NCBI GenBank assembly: GCA_905331475.1
Contig: CAJNYU010001727.1
Coordinates: 62,001 to 126,000, forward strand
Reading direction: 5' to 3'
Source of the DNA: Rotaria socialis
Lineage: Eukaryota; Rotifera; Eurotatoria; Philodinida; Philodinidae
Length of the DNA stretch: 64,000 nucleotides
Part shown: piece by piece, positions 1 to 13,221 of the stretch
How the letters are laid out: every line of letters begins with the position of its first letter
How positions within the stretch are numbered: position 1 is the stretch's first letter
Program-made: the position numbers and the translations under genes
The notes under the pieces: generated by a model
Database searches by the model: none
What the model was told of the DNA's origin: nothing
Seen by the model: the letters and a program-made list of their open reading frames with translations, nothing else

Positions 1-3000
1 ACTGCTGTCGGTTCAACATGTACAATTTCTTCATGCCGTAATTGTTCATTATCTTTTTCAAGTTTTTCAACGCGACTTTTATATTCATTAATTTCATTCA
101 TATTTAATGTTTGCATTTCATTGAATTTTTTATGGTGTTTTTCTTCTACATGTTTCAAATCTTTTTCAGCCTTTTGAAGTGATTGAGTTAATTGTTCATT
201 ATAACTAAAAGATTAATTTAGAATCTAATTAAATCTCCGCATCGTTTTCAATTTCTATCGAGACTAACGAATTTTCAATACACAAACAATGATTTACTAC
301 CGATACTTGAACAACAACTCGAAATCTTTTATTCTACGACAGACTTCTGAGTGGAACGATTTAAAGAATAAGAAATGATGAATTGATAAGAGCACGAGCT
401 TCCCGAATAATTCTTACTCCTGCAAATATTTTCTTCACTGTTTAGAATTCCACAATATAAAAAAATATCTATAACTCATAATGGAACCAATGAATGAAGA
501 TTTAAGACATTACTAAAAACTCTACATTAAAGTCTTCTTATTCTGCTGGAATTCACGCGTAATTTCTTTCGCTATGAGACAGTTTTCAGTGATGATCTAT
601 TTGTTTACCGATTCAAATTTTCTTTTTCTTGTTGTGCTTCTTTAGCTAATAATTCATTGCTTTTGACTTTTTTTTCCAAATGACCATTATCAACTGATAA
701 TTTTTTGATTTGATCGCTCAATACTTGTACTTGTAAATTTGATGAATCTCCAGTCTGAATTAATTTTGACGTTGAAAGTTGTTGCGTTAATTGATGATTT
801 AAATGAATATTTTCTTCTGTTAATCGTTTTACTTGTAATTCAATTGTTTGCATTTGTTGACGTTGTTGAGGATGTACATTTGTTGGTTCATGTTTATGTT
901 GAACAGAATCCAATTGAGCATGAAGCATTTGAATTTCTAGTTCTTTATCAGTTTTTTCTTTCAATAAAACATTAGAACGATGTTTTTCTCCGTTGAGTTC
1001 ATCAGTCAATTCTTTGATTCGTTTCATTGAATTTGTTTTTATTTCTTTAAAATAAACAGAATGAAATTTTATTTTATAATAAGAAATAGAAAATCTACCA
1101 TCCTCATATGCTTTAGCTGATTCATCCATAACTTGACCAATATGTGCTTGTGGATCAACTTTTTTACCTTGTGTTAACTAAATATTGAAATATGGATATG
1201 AAATTATGTATTGTTTTTCTCTTACTTTACTCCAATCTTGTCGGAGTACAGATTGTTTATTTGCAATCTTATGCATAATAATATCTAATTCATCTGTTGA
1301 TAAAGGAAATGCATCAAGTGCAGACATCAATTCAGTAACAACAACTTGCGATGAAGGTAGAACTAGAAAATTGATTTGAAATAGTAGAGAAAATAAGTGA
1401 AGAAAGTAAGTAACTTTACCTTTAATGAGATCAGCAACTTTTGCGGGTATTTTTTGTTGTTGTTTTACAGGCATTGTATTTGTAGAAACAACAATGACTG
1501 GACCTGGTGTTTCCTTTTGAGGAGGTGGTTGTCGGTGAATCAATTGTTCATGTTGAACCGGACTTGAGGAAGATGGTTGAACAGGAGCAGATGACGGTAC
1601 AGCATTGACCTGCTAGAAGAAGAAGAAAAAATATAATCTTATCTAATTGTATTTCGAAAGTGTGCATCTGATTCAAATCTATTGAACTCACAACGTCACT
1701 AGAAAGATGAATACTCAAAACTGCGAGATAGCGGAGATGCCTCATACTGGACTCGTCAATCTGATGCAGAATGAATTCTTAAATGTCTACCTACAAGAAT
1801 CAATGTATGTCAAAAGTCTCGCTTGAACGGTTGATACAAAACATGCGGATGCTAGTGACTTATTGACAATCATTCCGTAGCTTGCCATATCAATGATTGA
1901 ACATATAAAACTGCGTTGAATAACACAATCATTTCACTATCGTCAAGATGAATCGAACAAAAGGCCACATTATACGCACTTTTACGAGATCTTATAGATA
2001 TACATCACGATGAGAATGAAAATTGGCGTAGATCTGAAAACTCCTTTATTTTGAAAATACTTTAGGGATTTCTCTGTTAGCAAGTCTTGAGGATTTTTCC
2101 TTGAATAAAAACAAATAAGTCTGACTAACGTAAGTGAAACTCATTGAAATCAAAATGTGACATCCGTGAAGATTTACGTTCCAATCATTTAAAAGTTATC
2201 TAGCAGTTTCTAAGGAAAATGTTCATATAATTCAATCATATTGAAAAACTAATGTATTGAATCTTACTAATTTATTTTGTGGTTGTTGTTGCTGTAATGG
2301 CGGTGTTGTAGTCTTGTTGCGATTTCCACCAACAACTGTAAAAGGTTGTTCTTGTGGTTGTGTTTGAATTGCTTTTTTGGCTGCTTGTTGTGAAGAAGCA
2401 GGAAATATTTGTTTTTTTGGTAGTTCGATTACTTTCCCTTGAGCTTTCGCTTGTTGTTTAGATGATTCAAGTTCATCTTTAGCAATTGATTTCGGATGAG
2501 TTACTGGTGGTGCTCGAGTTGTGTTCGGAGCTTTCTCATCCTTAGTCTTAACTTCGACTTGAACTGCTACTATTGGTGCAGATGTAGCGGTTTTATTTTT
2601 ATTACGTTTACGAGCTTTTGATGATGTTTCAACATTATTTAATGTTGCTTTCAATAATTCCTATTAAACACAAATGAATTGTTTTGAAAATAACTTGAAT
2701 CTTATATATTTACTTGTTCACTTTCTTCTCGTTCATCATCACTGTCTTCATTTGTTTGCGATGTAGGTTCCTTAACTTTCTGTCGCTGTTGTTGTTCATC
2801 ATCTTTATTTTCACGTTTTGGTTTCTTCTGATCTTTACGTTTTTTCTTTGCTAGTTCGTTACTTGTCTTATCTTTTTTCTTCTTTTCATTTATTCCATCC
2901 AAAACTGGACTACCATCATCCATTGTTAATGAGTCCGACATATTTATTTTCCATGCCAAAAAACCAAAGAAACCTACCAATGTGGCGATTATGGCCAAAG

Positions 3001-3028
3001 CAACGGCAATAGCTAACCAATCAATCAT
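1..3028 (-). CDS. Kinectin / ribosome-receptor-like membrane-anchored coiled-coil protein (C-terminus outside window)
   Basis: The first exon (2714-3028) starts with a hydrophobic anchor (residues about 4-26, WLAIAVALAIIATLVGFFGF). It is followed by a very Lys/Glu-rich stretch. Exon 2 (2268-2660) is basic and Gln/Pro-rich. Exon 3 (about 1420-1613), exon 4 (about 1225-1362) with a compact helical block containing FPLSTDELDIIMHKIANKQS, and exons down to position 1 encode long heptad coiled coil. The order N-terminal ER anchor, charged linker, helical block, long coiled coil is that of kinectin and RRBP1/p180, which sit on rough ER and tether ribosomes or microtubule motors. That identity is inferred from architecture, not from diagnostic residues. 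Introns of about 404 nt (205-608) and about 654 nt (1614-2267) are longer than usual here. The gene continues beyond base 1. Confidence 0.55.
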
Positions 3029-5746
3029 GTTTTATGATAATGTACTTGTCGGTTTTCTCTTTATTCTGTTCAATCAAATAATTATTTTCTTATTTGCACA
3101 CTCTCACTCACGCAACACACACAAGTAAATGATCTACAGTAGAGAATAAAGAACAACTTACAAATAAAATAAAGAAGATGAAAAACGGAAAGCAAATCAT
3201 TCCAAAAGACAACAGCTAGAGTTTAATTTCGTCCCATATACACGCATTCTAGGACGAAAATGATAAACAAGAACTGAAGACAGAAAAAAAGCATTAGTTC
3301 TCTATCCTATCCTGTATAAACAATAGAAGAGGATATCATCATCTGATATGACACGTGTATACATTTTTTTTAATGCGAATTGTTCTTTGAATTTCTATTT
3401 TTTTTTCTGCGAAAATCATTTAATATTTAATATCCAAGTATATTAATCATGAACAAATTCAATCGATTAACAAAGAAAAATTGAAGGCTAAAAAGCATTA
3501 TAAATGGCGGAAATTCAACCAATTAGAGTTAAGCTCGCCGATTACGATATCGTATAATATCATATATATATATACAACCCGATGATAAATACTATCAAGC
3601 TTGTTACGATGCATAAGAGAGATATAACCCTTGTCGTATCATGAATAATTCCTTCTCAGAAGTCAACCCTTAATGTTTGTGACCTCGAAAGATTCCTACA
3701 CAAATACTTGCTCAGAAAGACAAGAACACCATCGATAGATTAGCATCTTGATGAAGTACATCATAATGTATCGAATTGTTTATGAGCAAATAGAAAATTT
3801 TACGATATTAAGAAAAAATGTTCAGTAATAAACAAATATCTAATTAAAAGCACATAATAGAAAATGATTCAATCATGGTGTTTAGGTTAAAAGTGCTGCT
3901 GATATAGAAAATTTTCTTATCTTAGATGGAAAGCTTTTAATGCAATATTAATTCATCTGTAATATCATCCAACAAAAACAATAATAGTCATTATAAAATA
4001 AGTATAGTACACAACTAAAAAAGAAACTGTTTTTTTTTCTCAATGACATAACCTATCCGCATCCGTATTTAAAATGGAAATGAATTATTGTGTGAATATA
4101 TTTATTTCTCAATATACACATACTATTTATTAGGATCCACGATTATTTCAGAGAGGCTTTTCAGTCGTTTATTTTTGATAGATCTCAATCAAAAGAAGCT
4201 ATAATTCTCCAATTATTGTGATATTATATTTGATAGAAAGCGTCCTCGTTTGTATATATCTCAGAAGCAGACTTCAACTGTTTAAAATTTCCTTTTAATA
4301 TAAACTATTCATGAAAATATGTTACAATAGAAATGCATTTATCGAGCTATAATTATAGATTCAAGAAAAATACTCTTGTTCTATTAGCAAAGAATGTTAA
4401 CAAGAATGGCACTAGTATGGGAAAAAAATGCGTAATTATATTGATTAGTAAGAATGATAAGATAAAATCCAGTTCGACTTCAAACAATGATGCTTGCCTT
4501 GCGTCGGTATAAAATCTACTATCGATTGAGCTACTTGCAGAATATACGGAAACGGAAGTGATATAATGGAATGTAGAGTCATCCACTATTCTCTCTGAAT
4601 ATTCAATAAAACAGTGAATCAAACTCAAATTGAATAATACCTCTTGAAATAGTTCCACTACTCACATCTATACCTAGTTTTGGGATCGTCGTATGGGCCA
4701 TAGATACTTGAAATACTTTGTAAAAATGTATGTTGTTGCTAGTTCTACGTGTGACTTCTTCTATATATATCTATATGAGATTGTCTATTATAATGGTAAA
4801 CTTAGAAATATTATTATAAATTTCCTACTTCTCATGCCACGATATTCATTCGCTTTTTAGATATTTGTTTTTAAATCAACTTTGTCCTCTGTCGCAATGC
4901 AATGTACTAAAATCAATTATAAATCTCTTAAACTATTCAAGATTTCTGGATGAGAACTGTGTTTTTACCTATCAATTTGTTTATTCATTCATATGGGTAG
5001 AAGTATTTTTCTTACGTCAATAAACTGCATGCTAATCAGTAAAACACTCTGTTAAAGGGGAGAAAAGGTGTTGTAAGACGAGAGCTTTCTTTATTTGTTC
5101 TTGCTATTTATACGTTTGTATGACTCATGATATGAAAAAAAGACGGTATTACATTTATTCTTAACAAGAACCTATGCTAGAAAGTTTGAGGTTATAAAAA
5201 TTAATCAAAATTAAGAATTACTTGATTATCTCGCTTGGTATTCGATTGAAAAGTTATTCAATATTCACTGATATCTTCTGTGAAAAGGTTACTATACATG
5301 AAAAAGCTAAATATACGACTACAAATATCGACTTAGATCATGAACTCCTATGGTTTTAAAATGTTCCGTAATGAAATCTTCATGTATCCTACAAATGATA
5401 CAAGTACTTGTTTGAATTTCCTACGTAAAAACATTTCGTATGCTTACCGAATATACTCATATTAAGACGTGTTCAATATTTGTATGAAAATAATTATGCT
5501 ACTAAAATTTGAAAATTTGCATTGAAATATCTTGTTTACTTGAGATAAAGAGTGGGTTGCAAACCGATAAAATGATTTTTCGAAACAAACATACATATTT
5601 ACACACATGATAATATCAAGAAAGGTGTAAAGTGGACCTCTAGTTTTCTTTTCTTTTTCTGTTGTGTAACCGTTTTCATCTTATCATCAAACTTATCTTT
5701 TTTTTTATTTTCTAATAATTAGTACATCAAAATTAATTGACTCTCA
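3029..5746. other. Intergenic region between divergent genes
   Basis: About 2.7 kb between the kinectin-like gene (minus) and the SLC17 gene (plus), so it should hold both promoters. It is AT-rich with short homopolymer runs and no long ORF or recognisable domain. I see no RNA gene or repeat element. Confidence 0.6.
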
Positions 5747-8281
5747 ATGAGTTCTAGTGAAAATATCACCAATGCATCGAATACAATCCAAGCTGATGAA
5801 CAGCCAGCCAGGTACATCTCATTTCTAGAGCAACAGCATAATCCTGTTAATGCACATGTGTCTGAAGATTCGACGATCGACAATAAAGATACATTGCCAA
5901 TTTTGGATGAATGCCAAGTAGAACCATCAGCATCCTGTGTCTTTTTATGTACCAATATGCATGCACGTTACTCAGTTGCTCTGTGGTGTTTCTTTGGTTT
6001 CTTTTGTTTATATGCAATGCGAGTGAATCTGTCAGTGGCTATTGTTGCCATGGTCACTAAATCGATTTTATGATATTCTAACTTTAAAAAAGACTTCTTT
6101 TAGGTAGCACCACAAAGTTCTTTAAATCAATCAGTTGAAGCGTGTCCTGTAGTTCATACAAATTCGACAAAGCCTCCAGCAGTGCGTTATTTAGATACTC
6201 CTTTTTTTTTCTTAAAATTTGTATCGATACTCTTGTCTCAATAGAAACATGAATTCGATTGGAATCCAAATAAACAAGGTTTGGTTCTCGGAGCATTTTT
6301 CTATGGTTATATTTCTACGCAAATGTAAGTAAAATGTACAATATACTATTGACATTTTCTAACTATAGCTCTTTTCTAGAATTGGAGGTTCGAAAAGTTG
6401 ATCAATGAATTCTATTCAAAAGAAATATTCTTTATAGGAAATCTAGCAGAGAGATTCGGCGGGAAATGGATCTTTGGTGGAGGAATATTAATATCTAGTA
6501 TTCTGACCCTTTTGACGCCACTAGCTGCTCGTATTAATTATAAACTACTCATTGCTATCAGGGTAATCATCGGCATGGCATCTGGTCCAGCGTTTCCAGC
6601 AGCTGCAGCTCTCTGGGGCAAATGGGTAACGATCTTACTAATGAATCTTGTCTATTCTGTATTCTTCTTCTTAAAGATACCTACCGCTGAACGTAGTAGT
6701 ATTCCGCCAGCAGCTCAAAGTGGTACTAGTATTGGTATAATATTTACGACACCATTAGTTAGTATAATGAGTGAAGATGGATTCATTGGCGGATGGCCAT
6801 CGGCATTCTATGTTTTTGGTATGATAATTATAGACGATAGAATGCATAACTACATATTATGATTAGGTATTGCGTCATGTATATGGTTTATTGGTTGGTG
6901 TTTTTTCAGTTTCAATTCTCCAGCTGAGCATCCACGTATTTCAAAAGAAGAACGTAATTTTCTACGTGAACATATACCACATCATCCTCTACGAGTAAGA
7001 TCGCGCAGACAAATTAATTATGACTATTTTCATTAACGGTAACAGTCAAAATAAATTGCAGAAAACATTTGAATAACTGAAGAATTTTCATATCAGGATA
7101 AATACTTGTTAAACAAACTGACTACCGCCTATCTTCAATCAGCGACAATCGTTGTTGGAAATTCTATTTTATTAAAATTTACATAACGGTATCATGTTTA
7201 CATATATGTTTCATCTAAAATTATATATTTGAATGTTGACAAGTATATTTCCTCGTATAACATTGTTTCAGCTACCTAATGCTTTTCTTAAATTTATTCT
7301 AGCTATTAACATTAATGAAAGATGCTGAAAATGTTGAGTTTCTATTACATTTCATGCTGTTTATTTATTTTAAAGAATCGAGTTACACCATGGAAGCAAA
7401 TTGCTTGTTGTCCATCGGTTTATGGTATTGCTATAAATCATGTTTGCTTCAATTTTATTTTTTATACTTTATTAACATCATTACCGACTTATTTTTCCAC
7501 AATACTTAATTTTAATTTACATCAGGTTTAATATTGCTTAAATTTTGTTTATGGAATTTGATTAATATATTTATTTCATTCAGAATGGCTTTATTTTTGC
7601 CTTACCTTATTGCGCACAATTTTTAACAATTATTGCCGTTGGTCAAACCGTTGATCGTTTACGAGCACGCAAATTGTTCTCTATTACAACCCTCCGAAAA
7701 GCACAAGCCATCATTGGTAGATACTAAAAATCGTGATTTTTGAATAAGCAAAGAGAGAATTCATTTTTCTTCTTGTTTTAAAATTTAGGTACTGTTGGCT
7801 CGTGTTCCTGTTTGGTAGCTATTGGCTATATGAATTGCAATAAAATTGCTGCAGTCGTTTGTTGCATTCTTGCTGTTGGTTTTCTTGGCGCACAAACCAG
7901 TGGCCCAATTATTTCACATCTTGATATTGCATCGAATTATGCTGGTAAGAATAGGTAGATTTGGTCGAACATAGAAAAACAAAGCTTATATAATTAGGAA
8001 CAATTCTTGGTATTACAAATTCATTGGCAACAATACCAGGATTTGTTGGTCCATATCTTGTTGGAGCTATTACAAATAATAATGTAAGATTGCTTGTTTT
8101 TCTTATCTATCATCTGAGGATTTATTTTTAGCAAACAGTTCATGCTTGGCGTCTAATATTTATTATTTCAGCCGGTATTGGTGCTTTTGGATGTCTTGCT
8201 TTTTGTATTTTATTTAATGGCGAAGAAAAACCATGGAATCGAATAGAACATGAAGATGGTACAAATGAATCAACTAGTTGA
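5747..8281 (+). CDS. SLC17A5: Sialin-like SLC17 family anion/proton transporter (MFS)
   Basis: Twelve exons join in frame to 534 codons plus stop: 5747-6052, 6104-6181, 6245-6324, 6380-6387, 6438-6625, 6677-6818, 6867-6994, 7376-7525, 7584-7716, 7789-7944, 7998-8083 and 8132-8281. After a polar N-tail the first membrane segment carries YAMRVNLSVAIVAMV, the SLC17 hallmark. Next come FDWNPNKQGLVLGAFFYGY, the GG-x-LAERFGGKW loop, a glycosylatable luminal loop and a late helix with FYTLLTSLPTYF. All match sialin (lysosomal sialic acid/H+ and vesicular glutamate/aspartate carriers, 12 TM). Human sialin is 495 aa. Exon 4 is only 8 nt and is needed to complete the loop motif. The intron 6995-7375 is 381 nt; the others are about 48-62 nt. 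The first donor (GTCACT) is weak. Substrate cannot be assigned, because SLC17 members also carry phosphate, glutamate or nucleotides. Confidence 0.92.
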
Positions 8282-9307
8282 ACAAAATAGAAATTTTTTT
8301 TGTGTCTATTTATTTTTATGCCTAATATTTCAATAGATAGTCTGATCATTCAGTTTTCATTTAAAACAAGACAGAATACATGTGTTTATCCGGCTAGCGA
8401 AAATCAATTATGGATATTAAATGATTGTATGATAACGATAATTTTCATCAATTAGAAATAGACTAGCAAATGTTTAACTTCGATTTCATTTGACATAGAA
8501 GATTTATTCGTTAGTTAGACGTCATTGAAGATAACTATGTTAATAGAGAAGAATTACTTTTTAATGATACCTTGATATTAGTAATGGATTGATTTTTTAG
8601 CAAATAATTCTTCTTAATGACAGAAATAGCATGAAAGTTCCAGTTTTCTAGCGCAATGAGCAACCAACCAATAGAAACTGTAGCTGTGACATTATATTTT
8701 GAACGTAAATGTTTGGTTTCCAGTAATTGATTCTGTCTTAGTTCCATTTTATTTGTAATAATTCTTTTGTTTCACTGCTGAATGACGCCATAGAAACAAT
8801 GGGTTGTTTCTTGTGAGGAAATATTTCAACATAATTTTTCTATGATCAAGTTAGGCAGATATTAGATAACGAGAAACAGCAATATTTTCTTTGTGACTAA
8901 TATGAGAAAAAACTGATGATGGTTACTTAATAAATTATTTTTATCTTTACATAATTTACATTACGAAAAAAGGATAATTTCAACTTGTTCCATTTACTAT
9001 AAAGCATAATTGAAACTGATTGCTGTCGTATAATGTACACGTTGGTAGGACAAGGGCTCTGCGTTGTTATTGCCCGAAGAAAATCTATTTCTTACTTTCC
9101 AATTTGAAGAAACATTTATACTTTGGATTGATATGATTAAGGAACATATTTCAATTTTCAATACTGTAAAATATTTTTGTGAGACAAATGAAAAACTTTT
9201 ACAATTCGATTCATTCATTACTATCAGCTAAAAGATTTTGAATTTACAAGCCATTTGACTTCCGTCGAAACGATATTGTATTCCTTAATAACCTTTAGAA
9301 ACATGAC
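8282..9307. other. Intergenic spacer
   Basis: About 1 kb of AT-rich sequence after the SLC17 stop. Short minus-strand ORFs here have no recognisable domain or coding texture. Nothing else seen. Confidence 0.6.
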
Positions 9308-9589
9308 TACCCATGTAGCCGATAATGGATGAATAATGAAAAAAAGACCCATTATTTTCCATTATTTCAAAAAAAAAATGAATTAATGCATTATAATTAA
9401 TTGCTTTTTGACTTTTCAACGCATTTTAATGCATTATTCCAAATAATGGACAATTTTGAGATAATGCATTATCATTCCATGCATTTCAAAGTATTTGAGT
9501 AATGTTTTTAAATTAGAAAATTCACTATTTTCGTACAAGAAATATTGAAAAAGTGATTTGACACGTAGATGTTTGATTTGCCACAGTGT

Positions 9590-9959
9590 ACCCAGAAGAA
9601 TAATTCTGACAATAGGATCCTATCGGATTCCGACAAGGGTCAGACAGTGAATATATCGAATACCATATGTGTTTCAATAAAGCCAACGAAATCTTATGGG
9701 ATTCCTGGACACGGACCTACAGTCGGATCCTTGGTATTGGATCCAACCGGATCCGATGTTGGATTTTTACGGAATCCAACTCTATCGAATCACCTTTGCG
9801 CTCTGATGGTTCAAAAGGCTTATTTGAGCGTGAATAAGAAAATGATTTTTCCGTTGGAACCGACAATATGTTCGTGCCCAGGAATCCTATCGGATTCTGT
9901 CGGGGAGTCGGATCCCATAGGATTCGATAAGGTCCGTTGTCGGATTCATTCACCTGGGT
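9590..9959. repeat. Word-repeat element E (TCGGATTCCGA / GGATCC words), nested in element A
   Basis: Starts ACCCAGAAG at 9590 and ends CACCTGGGT at about 9959. The interior is dominated by TCGGATTC, GGATCC, CCGAC and their complements, many able to pair with each other. An inner pair CCCAGG (9877-9882) and CCTGGG (9953-9958) suggests an 82-bp subunit. The long open frames through this stretch on both strands are a by-product of the biased words, not genes. Confidence 0.65.
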
Positions 9960-10518
9960 TTCTGACTATCAAGCGCTTTTCAATAAGAGTCGCGCACGTT
10001 AAAGATCCAATAAAAAATGTAATTTGAGTTACATGGCTAAGAGTAATTTTCGAATCCCTCTTCCTGATAATGGAAACTTACACTATTGAAAACTTAACTC
10101 AAAATCTGATGATTTATATCAGATTATCCTTTCAGTTTTCAAAATATTTTTCTAGGCAAGTCGAAGAGTTTTCGAGTTTACTCAATCGCTAAAATGTGCA
10201 CTAACAACTCGAAATTCGACCTTGGGTTTCTATTTGATGCAACGAAAGACTACTAGAGTTTTGAATGCCTTTAGAATATTCTTTAGAATGAAAGAGATCA
10301 CTCACCATCCTTAAACCTCTTACAAGAAGTTCTCACTCTTCGTCATTGCTCAATTTCGGATGTATCTAGTGAACTAAAACTGCTCACAGTATCAAATATA
10401 ACAGATTATATCATGAATCGTTTTGTTTTCCAAATTCGAAACTATTTAAATACCTTTAAAACATCCTAATATCATATATACGTTCTTCAACTGTTTTCGC
10501 TTTCAACTACAATTCGAC

Positions 10519-10721
10519 ATGATCCAATTGGTAAGTTTGAATGCAATAATAGAAAATTATTTATTCATTGTCTTTTGTTTTAGATTTTTATCGATCTGCT
10601 TGAAACGGTAAGTTACAATTCAATATTAAAATTATTTCTGTTTCTTTTTCCTATGTTTTAGATTCTTATCGATATGATCAAGATGATGCGTTATGGAATA
10701 GATATATATATAGAAGGTTGA
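10519..10721 (+). CDS. Possible tiny three-exon ORF (31 aa) of repeated intron-exon units
   Basis: Exons 10519-10530, 10584-10607 and 10662-10721 join in phase 0 to MIQL + IFIDLLET + a last exon beginning ILIDMIKMMRYG and ending in TGA. Both introns are 53-54 nt, start GTAAGTT and end in a T-rich run plus TTTTAG, exactly like proven introns in neighbouring genes. Introns 1 and 2 resemble each other, and exon 2 resembles the start of exon 3. The stretch therefore looks like a tandem duplication of an intron-plus-exon unit of about 77 nt. No family recognised. It could be a small peptide gene, a remnant of a larger duplicated gene, or a non-coding spliced transcript. It lies inside repeat element A. 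Confidence 0.35.
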
Positions 10722-11029
10722 TGAAATTTAAGGGTTAAGTTAAGTTAGGGCGATAGATTAAGATTAACGGATAGATATAGATAAGTTAATAGATTAAGGT
10801 TAAGGAGTTAAGTTAAGGGATAAACGTGGAGAACTACAGAGATGCAATTATGATAATTGGGGTATCGATTTAATAGATCTTATGTAGCAAGTGTCGCATA
10901 AGAAATTTTCAATGCATTATAATGCATTCAATAGGTTGCATTATCATGTAAGTGCATACATTGCATTTCTATAGTAAAACAATAATGCATTGCAATGTTC
11001 ATTATTTTCTAAAATCGACTACCTGGGTA

Positions 11030-12050
11030 TGTTTACAATAAAACCCACAGAAACGATCATGTTTCTTGAATCATATAAATGCTCTGTTAAAATTTACTTA
11101 TCAGCTAGTCAAATTAATTTCTGCTTGTTCTATTATTGCGAACAGATATAATGCTCGACGTCGATTTAGCAGTTTTTATCTTGTATATAATGATCATTAT
11201 TAATTAGTGTATGACTAGATGATGGCCATGGTGTCTTTTGTACTTCAAAACATCTGAGTCGAAGTGTACAGGGTACACTTGAATGTGGCATCTCTTTGTG
11301 CGCATACGCATATTGAATAGCCCGAATAAAACATTTTGCTACGTAGAAAGAAAAACAACAATAGAAGACAATCGAGCAAAACTATAGCTAAATATGCTGC
11401 TACTAAATATATATCTTATCAAAAGCTACAATCTTACTTGTTTTCGTAACTTATTTTTACTAAGCATATATTCTTTGTACGATAATCTAATAATTGTCAT
11501 AGAAAAACAAATACTCATTAACTACACGAGATGTATGCTAAACTAATAGAAAATAAAGCATTGCTTTGTGTTTGAAACAATATATTATACGAATCTTGAG
11601 TGATGACAAGTCGTTTCAGGAAAAAAGACGTAATTGATATTTTGGGACAACAATATAGATAAAAAGCGACGCAATAATATAAAATTAACTAAAAATTGTA
11701 AAAAATACAAAATTACATCCAATTTGTTTTGTTTTTTTATTTATTCAATTATTATTTCATAAGTTAACAACAATAATATCAGTTGTCTTCTATTGTTGAG
11801 TTCCTTTTTCCTTTCTGTGTTATCTTTGACATACGGTATCTTGTCACAGCAAGCTATATTGATCAATTTTGCGTTGCTTTTAATATCAACAACATAATTT
11901 CGTCGGTTCGTCATTTATGATGAGATCTAAGGACGAAGCAGCACTGACGCATATTGTAGGGGCGGAAGAAGAAGCATAAATATCGGTGAAATAAATAGTA
12001 GTCTGTTACATTATACATCTGTGAGAAATATATAAGAAAAACAAGCAAAT
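11030..12050. other. Intergenic region, presumed promoter of the NHL gene
   Basis: About 1 kb of AT-rich sequence, with no gene-like frame or recognisable element beyond the edge of element A. Confidence 0.5.
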
Positions 12051-13221
12051 ATGGAAAGCGACTTGACCAAACGTCGACCTTCAGTAATACCCGGATGGTC
12101 ACCTGTTTTACCTGCTGGATATATACCTGCAATACCTCCAGTTGATGACACTGCAAGTGATACTGAGCAAGATGCTAAAAATTCTTCTACATCTAATCGT
12201 CTATCACATTTACCGTCAATAACAAGTTATGAAACAAAACCATATTTAAGAATAAAAAAGTTTCATTTTAATAATCAAGCAGCGATGTCCATGGCTCATA
12301 CACATGGTATATGTGTTTTGAATACTGATGAGGAACAAATCATAGCTTGCGATCATTATAATAATCGCCTACTTATGTTTGATTCAAATACAGATGGACG
12401 TTTATTAGAAATATTTCGTGGTGATATGGCAACACCGGAATGTGTTGCATCACGACCACATTATCAACACCAAATTTATATAACAAAAGCACATTCAATT
12501 TCTTTATATGATTTAGAAAAAAAGCAATTTATACACCAGCTAGGTAGCGAAGAAAGTGGCCATGCTAATAATCGATTTAATTCACCAGGTGGTATGAGCG
12601 TTGATCCGGCCAATGGGTAAGATAGCATTGAGGTCAACGAACATTATATGCCATAACGTGTTTTTTCTCTTCTTTTTGTTGTTTCAAAGAGAAATATATA
12701 TGTGTGACACATGGAATCATCGAGTTTGTGTCTTTTCACCAGATTTTCGTTATATTAATCGTCGATGGTATTTAACGCAATGGCAACTAGAACATCATAA
12801 AGTCAAACCAAATTTTCTTGCCGTTAATGGAACCAATGAATGCGTTGTTACATGTGATGATGTACCAAATTATCGTGGTGCTGTTTATGTTTTCGATAAA
12901 ATGGGTTATATACAGAAAATTTACGATCAAGAAACACGTAAAAAAGCTCCGCATGTTGAAGTAAAATTAAATGTTCCACATGGCATATTACTTGATGATG
13001 AAGGCAATTGGTTAACAGTATGTTATTCAGATCTTGAATCGTGCTGGGTTGAACGACGATATAAACCATATCAACATGATGAACATGAACTTATAACTTA
13101 TTGGCGAAATAAAGAATTAAAAGGACCGAGTGCATTAGCAATTAAGCGTGACCAAACATTAGTCGTTGGTGATCGGGATGAAAATGCAATTTACCTTTTT
13201 AAACAAATTCAAAGTCATTGA
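12051..13221 (+). CDS. NHL-repeat (six-bladed beta-propeller) protein
   Basis: Two exons, 12051-12616 and 12690-13221, join through a 73-nt intron into 365 aa. After a polar, Ser/Pro-rich N-tail (about 75 residues), the rest shows propeller blades with NHL texture. Examples are HGICVLNTDEEQIIACDHYN, SPGGMSVDPANGEIYMCDTW followed by NHRV, and PHGILLDDEGNWLTVCYSD. The blade pattern G-hydrophobic...D-x-x-N-x-R-V is diagnostic. NHL propellers bind RNA or protein, and occur in TRIM/LIN-41 proteins and in many stand-alone proteins. No RING, B-box or signal peptide is present, so this is a stand-alone, probably cytosolic propeller. Bdelloids carry many such genes of unknown role (general knowledge, not shown here). 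Confidence 0.75.

Larger units (their letters stand above)
9308..11029. mobile_element. Composite MITE-like element A with ACCCATG/CCTGGGT ends and ATGCATTAT words
   Basis: The left end reads TACCCATGTAGCCGAT (from 9308). The right end, reverse-complemented from 11029, reads TACCCAGGTAGTCGAT, an imperfect terminal inverted repeat of about 17 bp. Just inside both ends (9360-9480 and 10910-11005) lie many degenerate copies of ATGCATTAT and its relatives, partly palindromic. The interior holds a second word-repeat element (9590-9959), a short spliced-looking ORF (10519-10721) and a GTTAAG-rich patch (10730-10830). No transposase is visible, so it would be non-autonomous. No clear target-site duplication was found. 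Superfamily is unknown. Confidence 0.6.

Noticed and set aside
9569-10027. Long open frames on both strands (152 and 78 codons)
   Set aside because: They run through the GGATTCCGA word array. Open frames on both strands come from the repeated words lacking stops, and no domain is seen.
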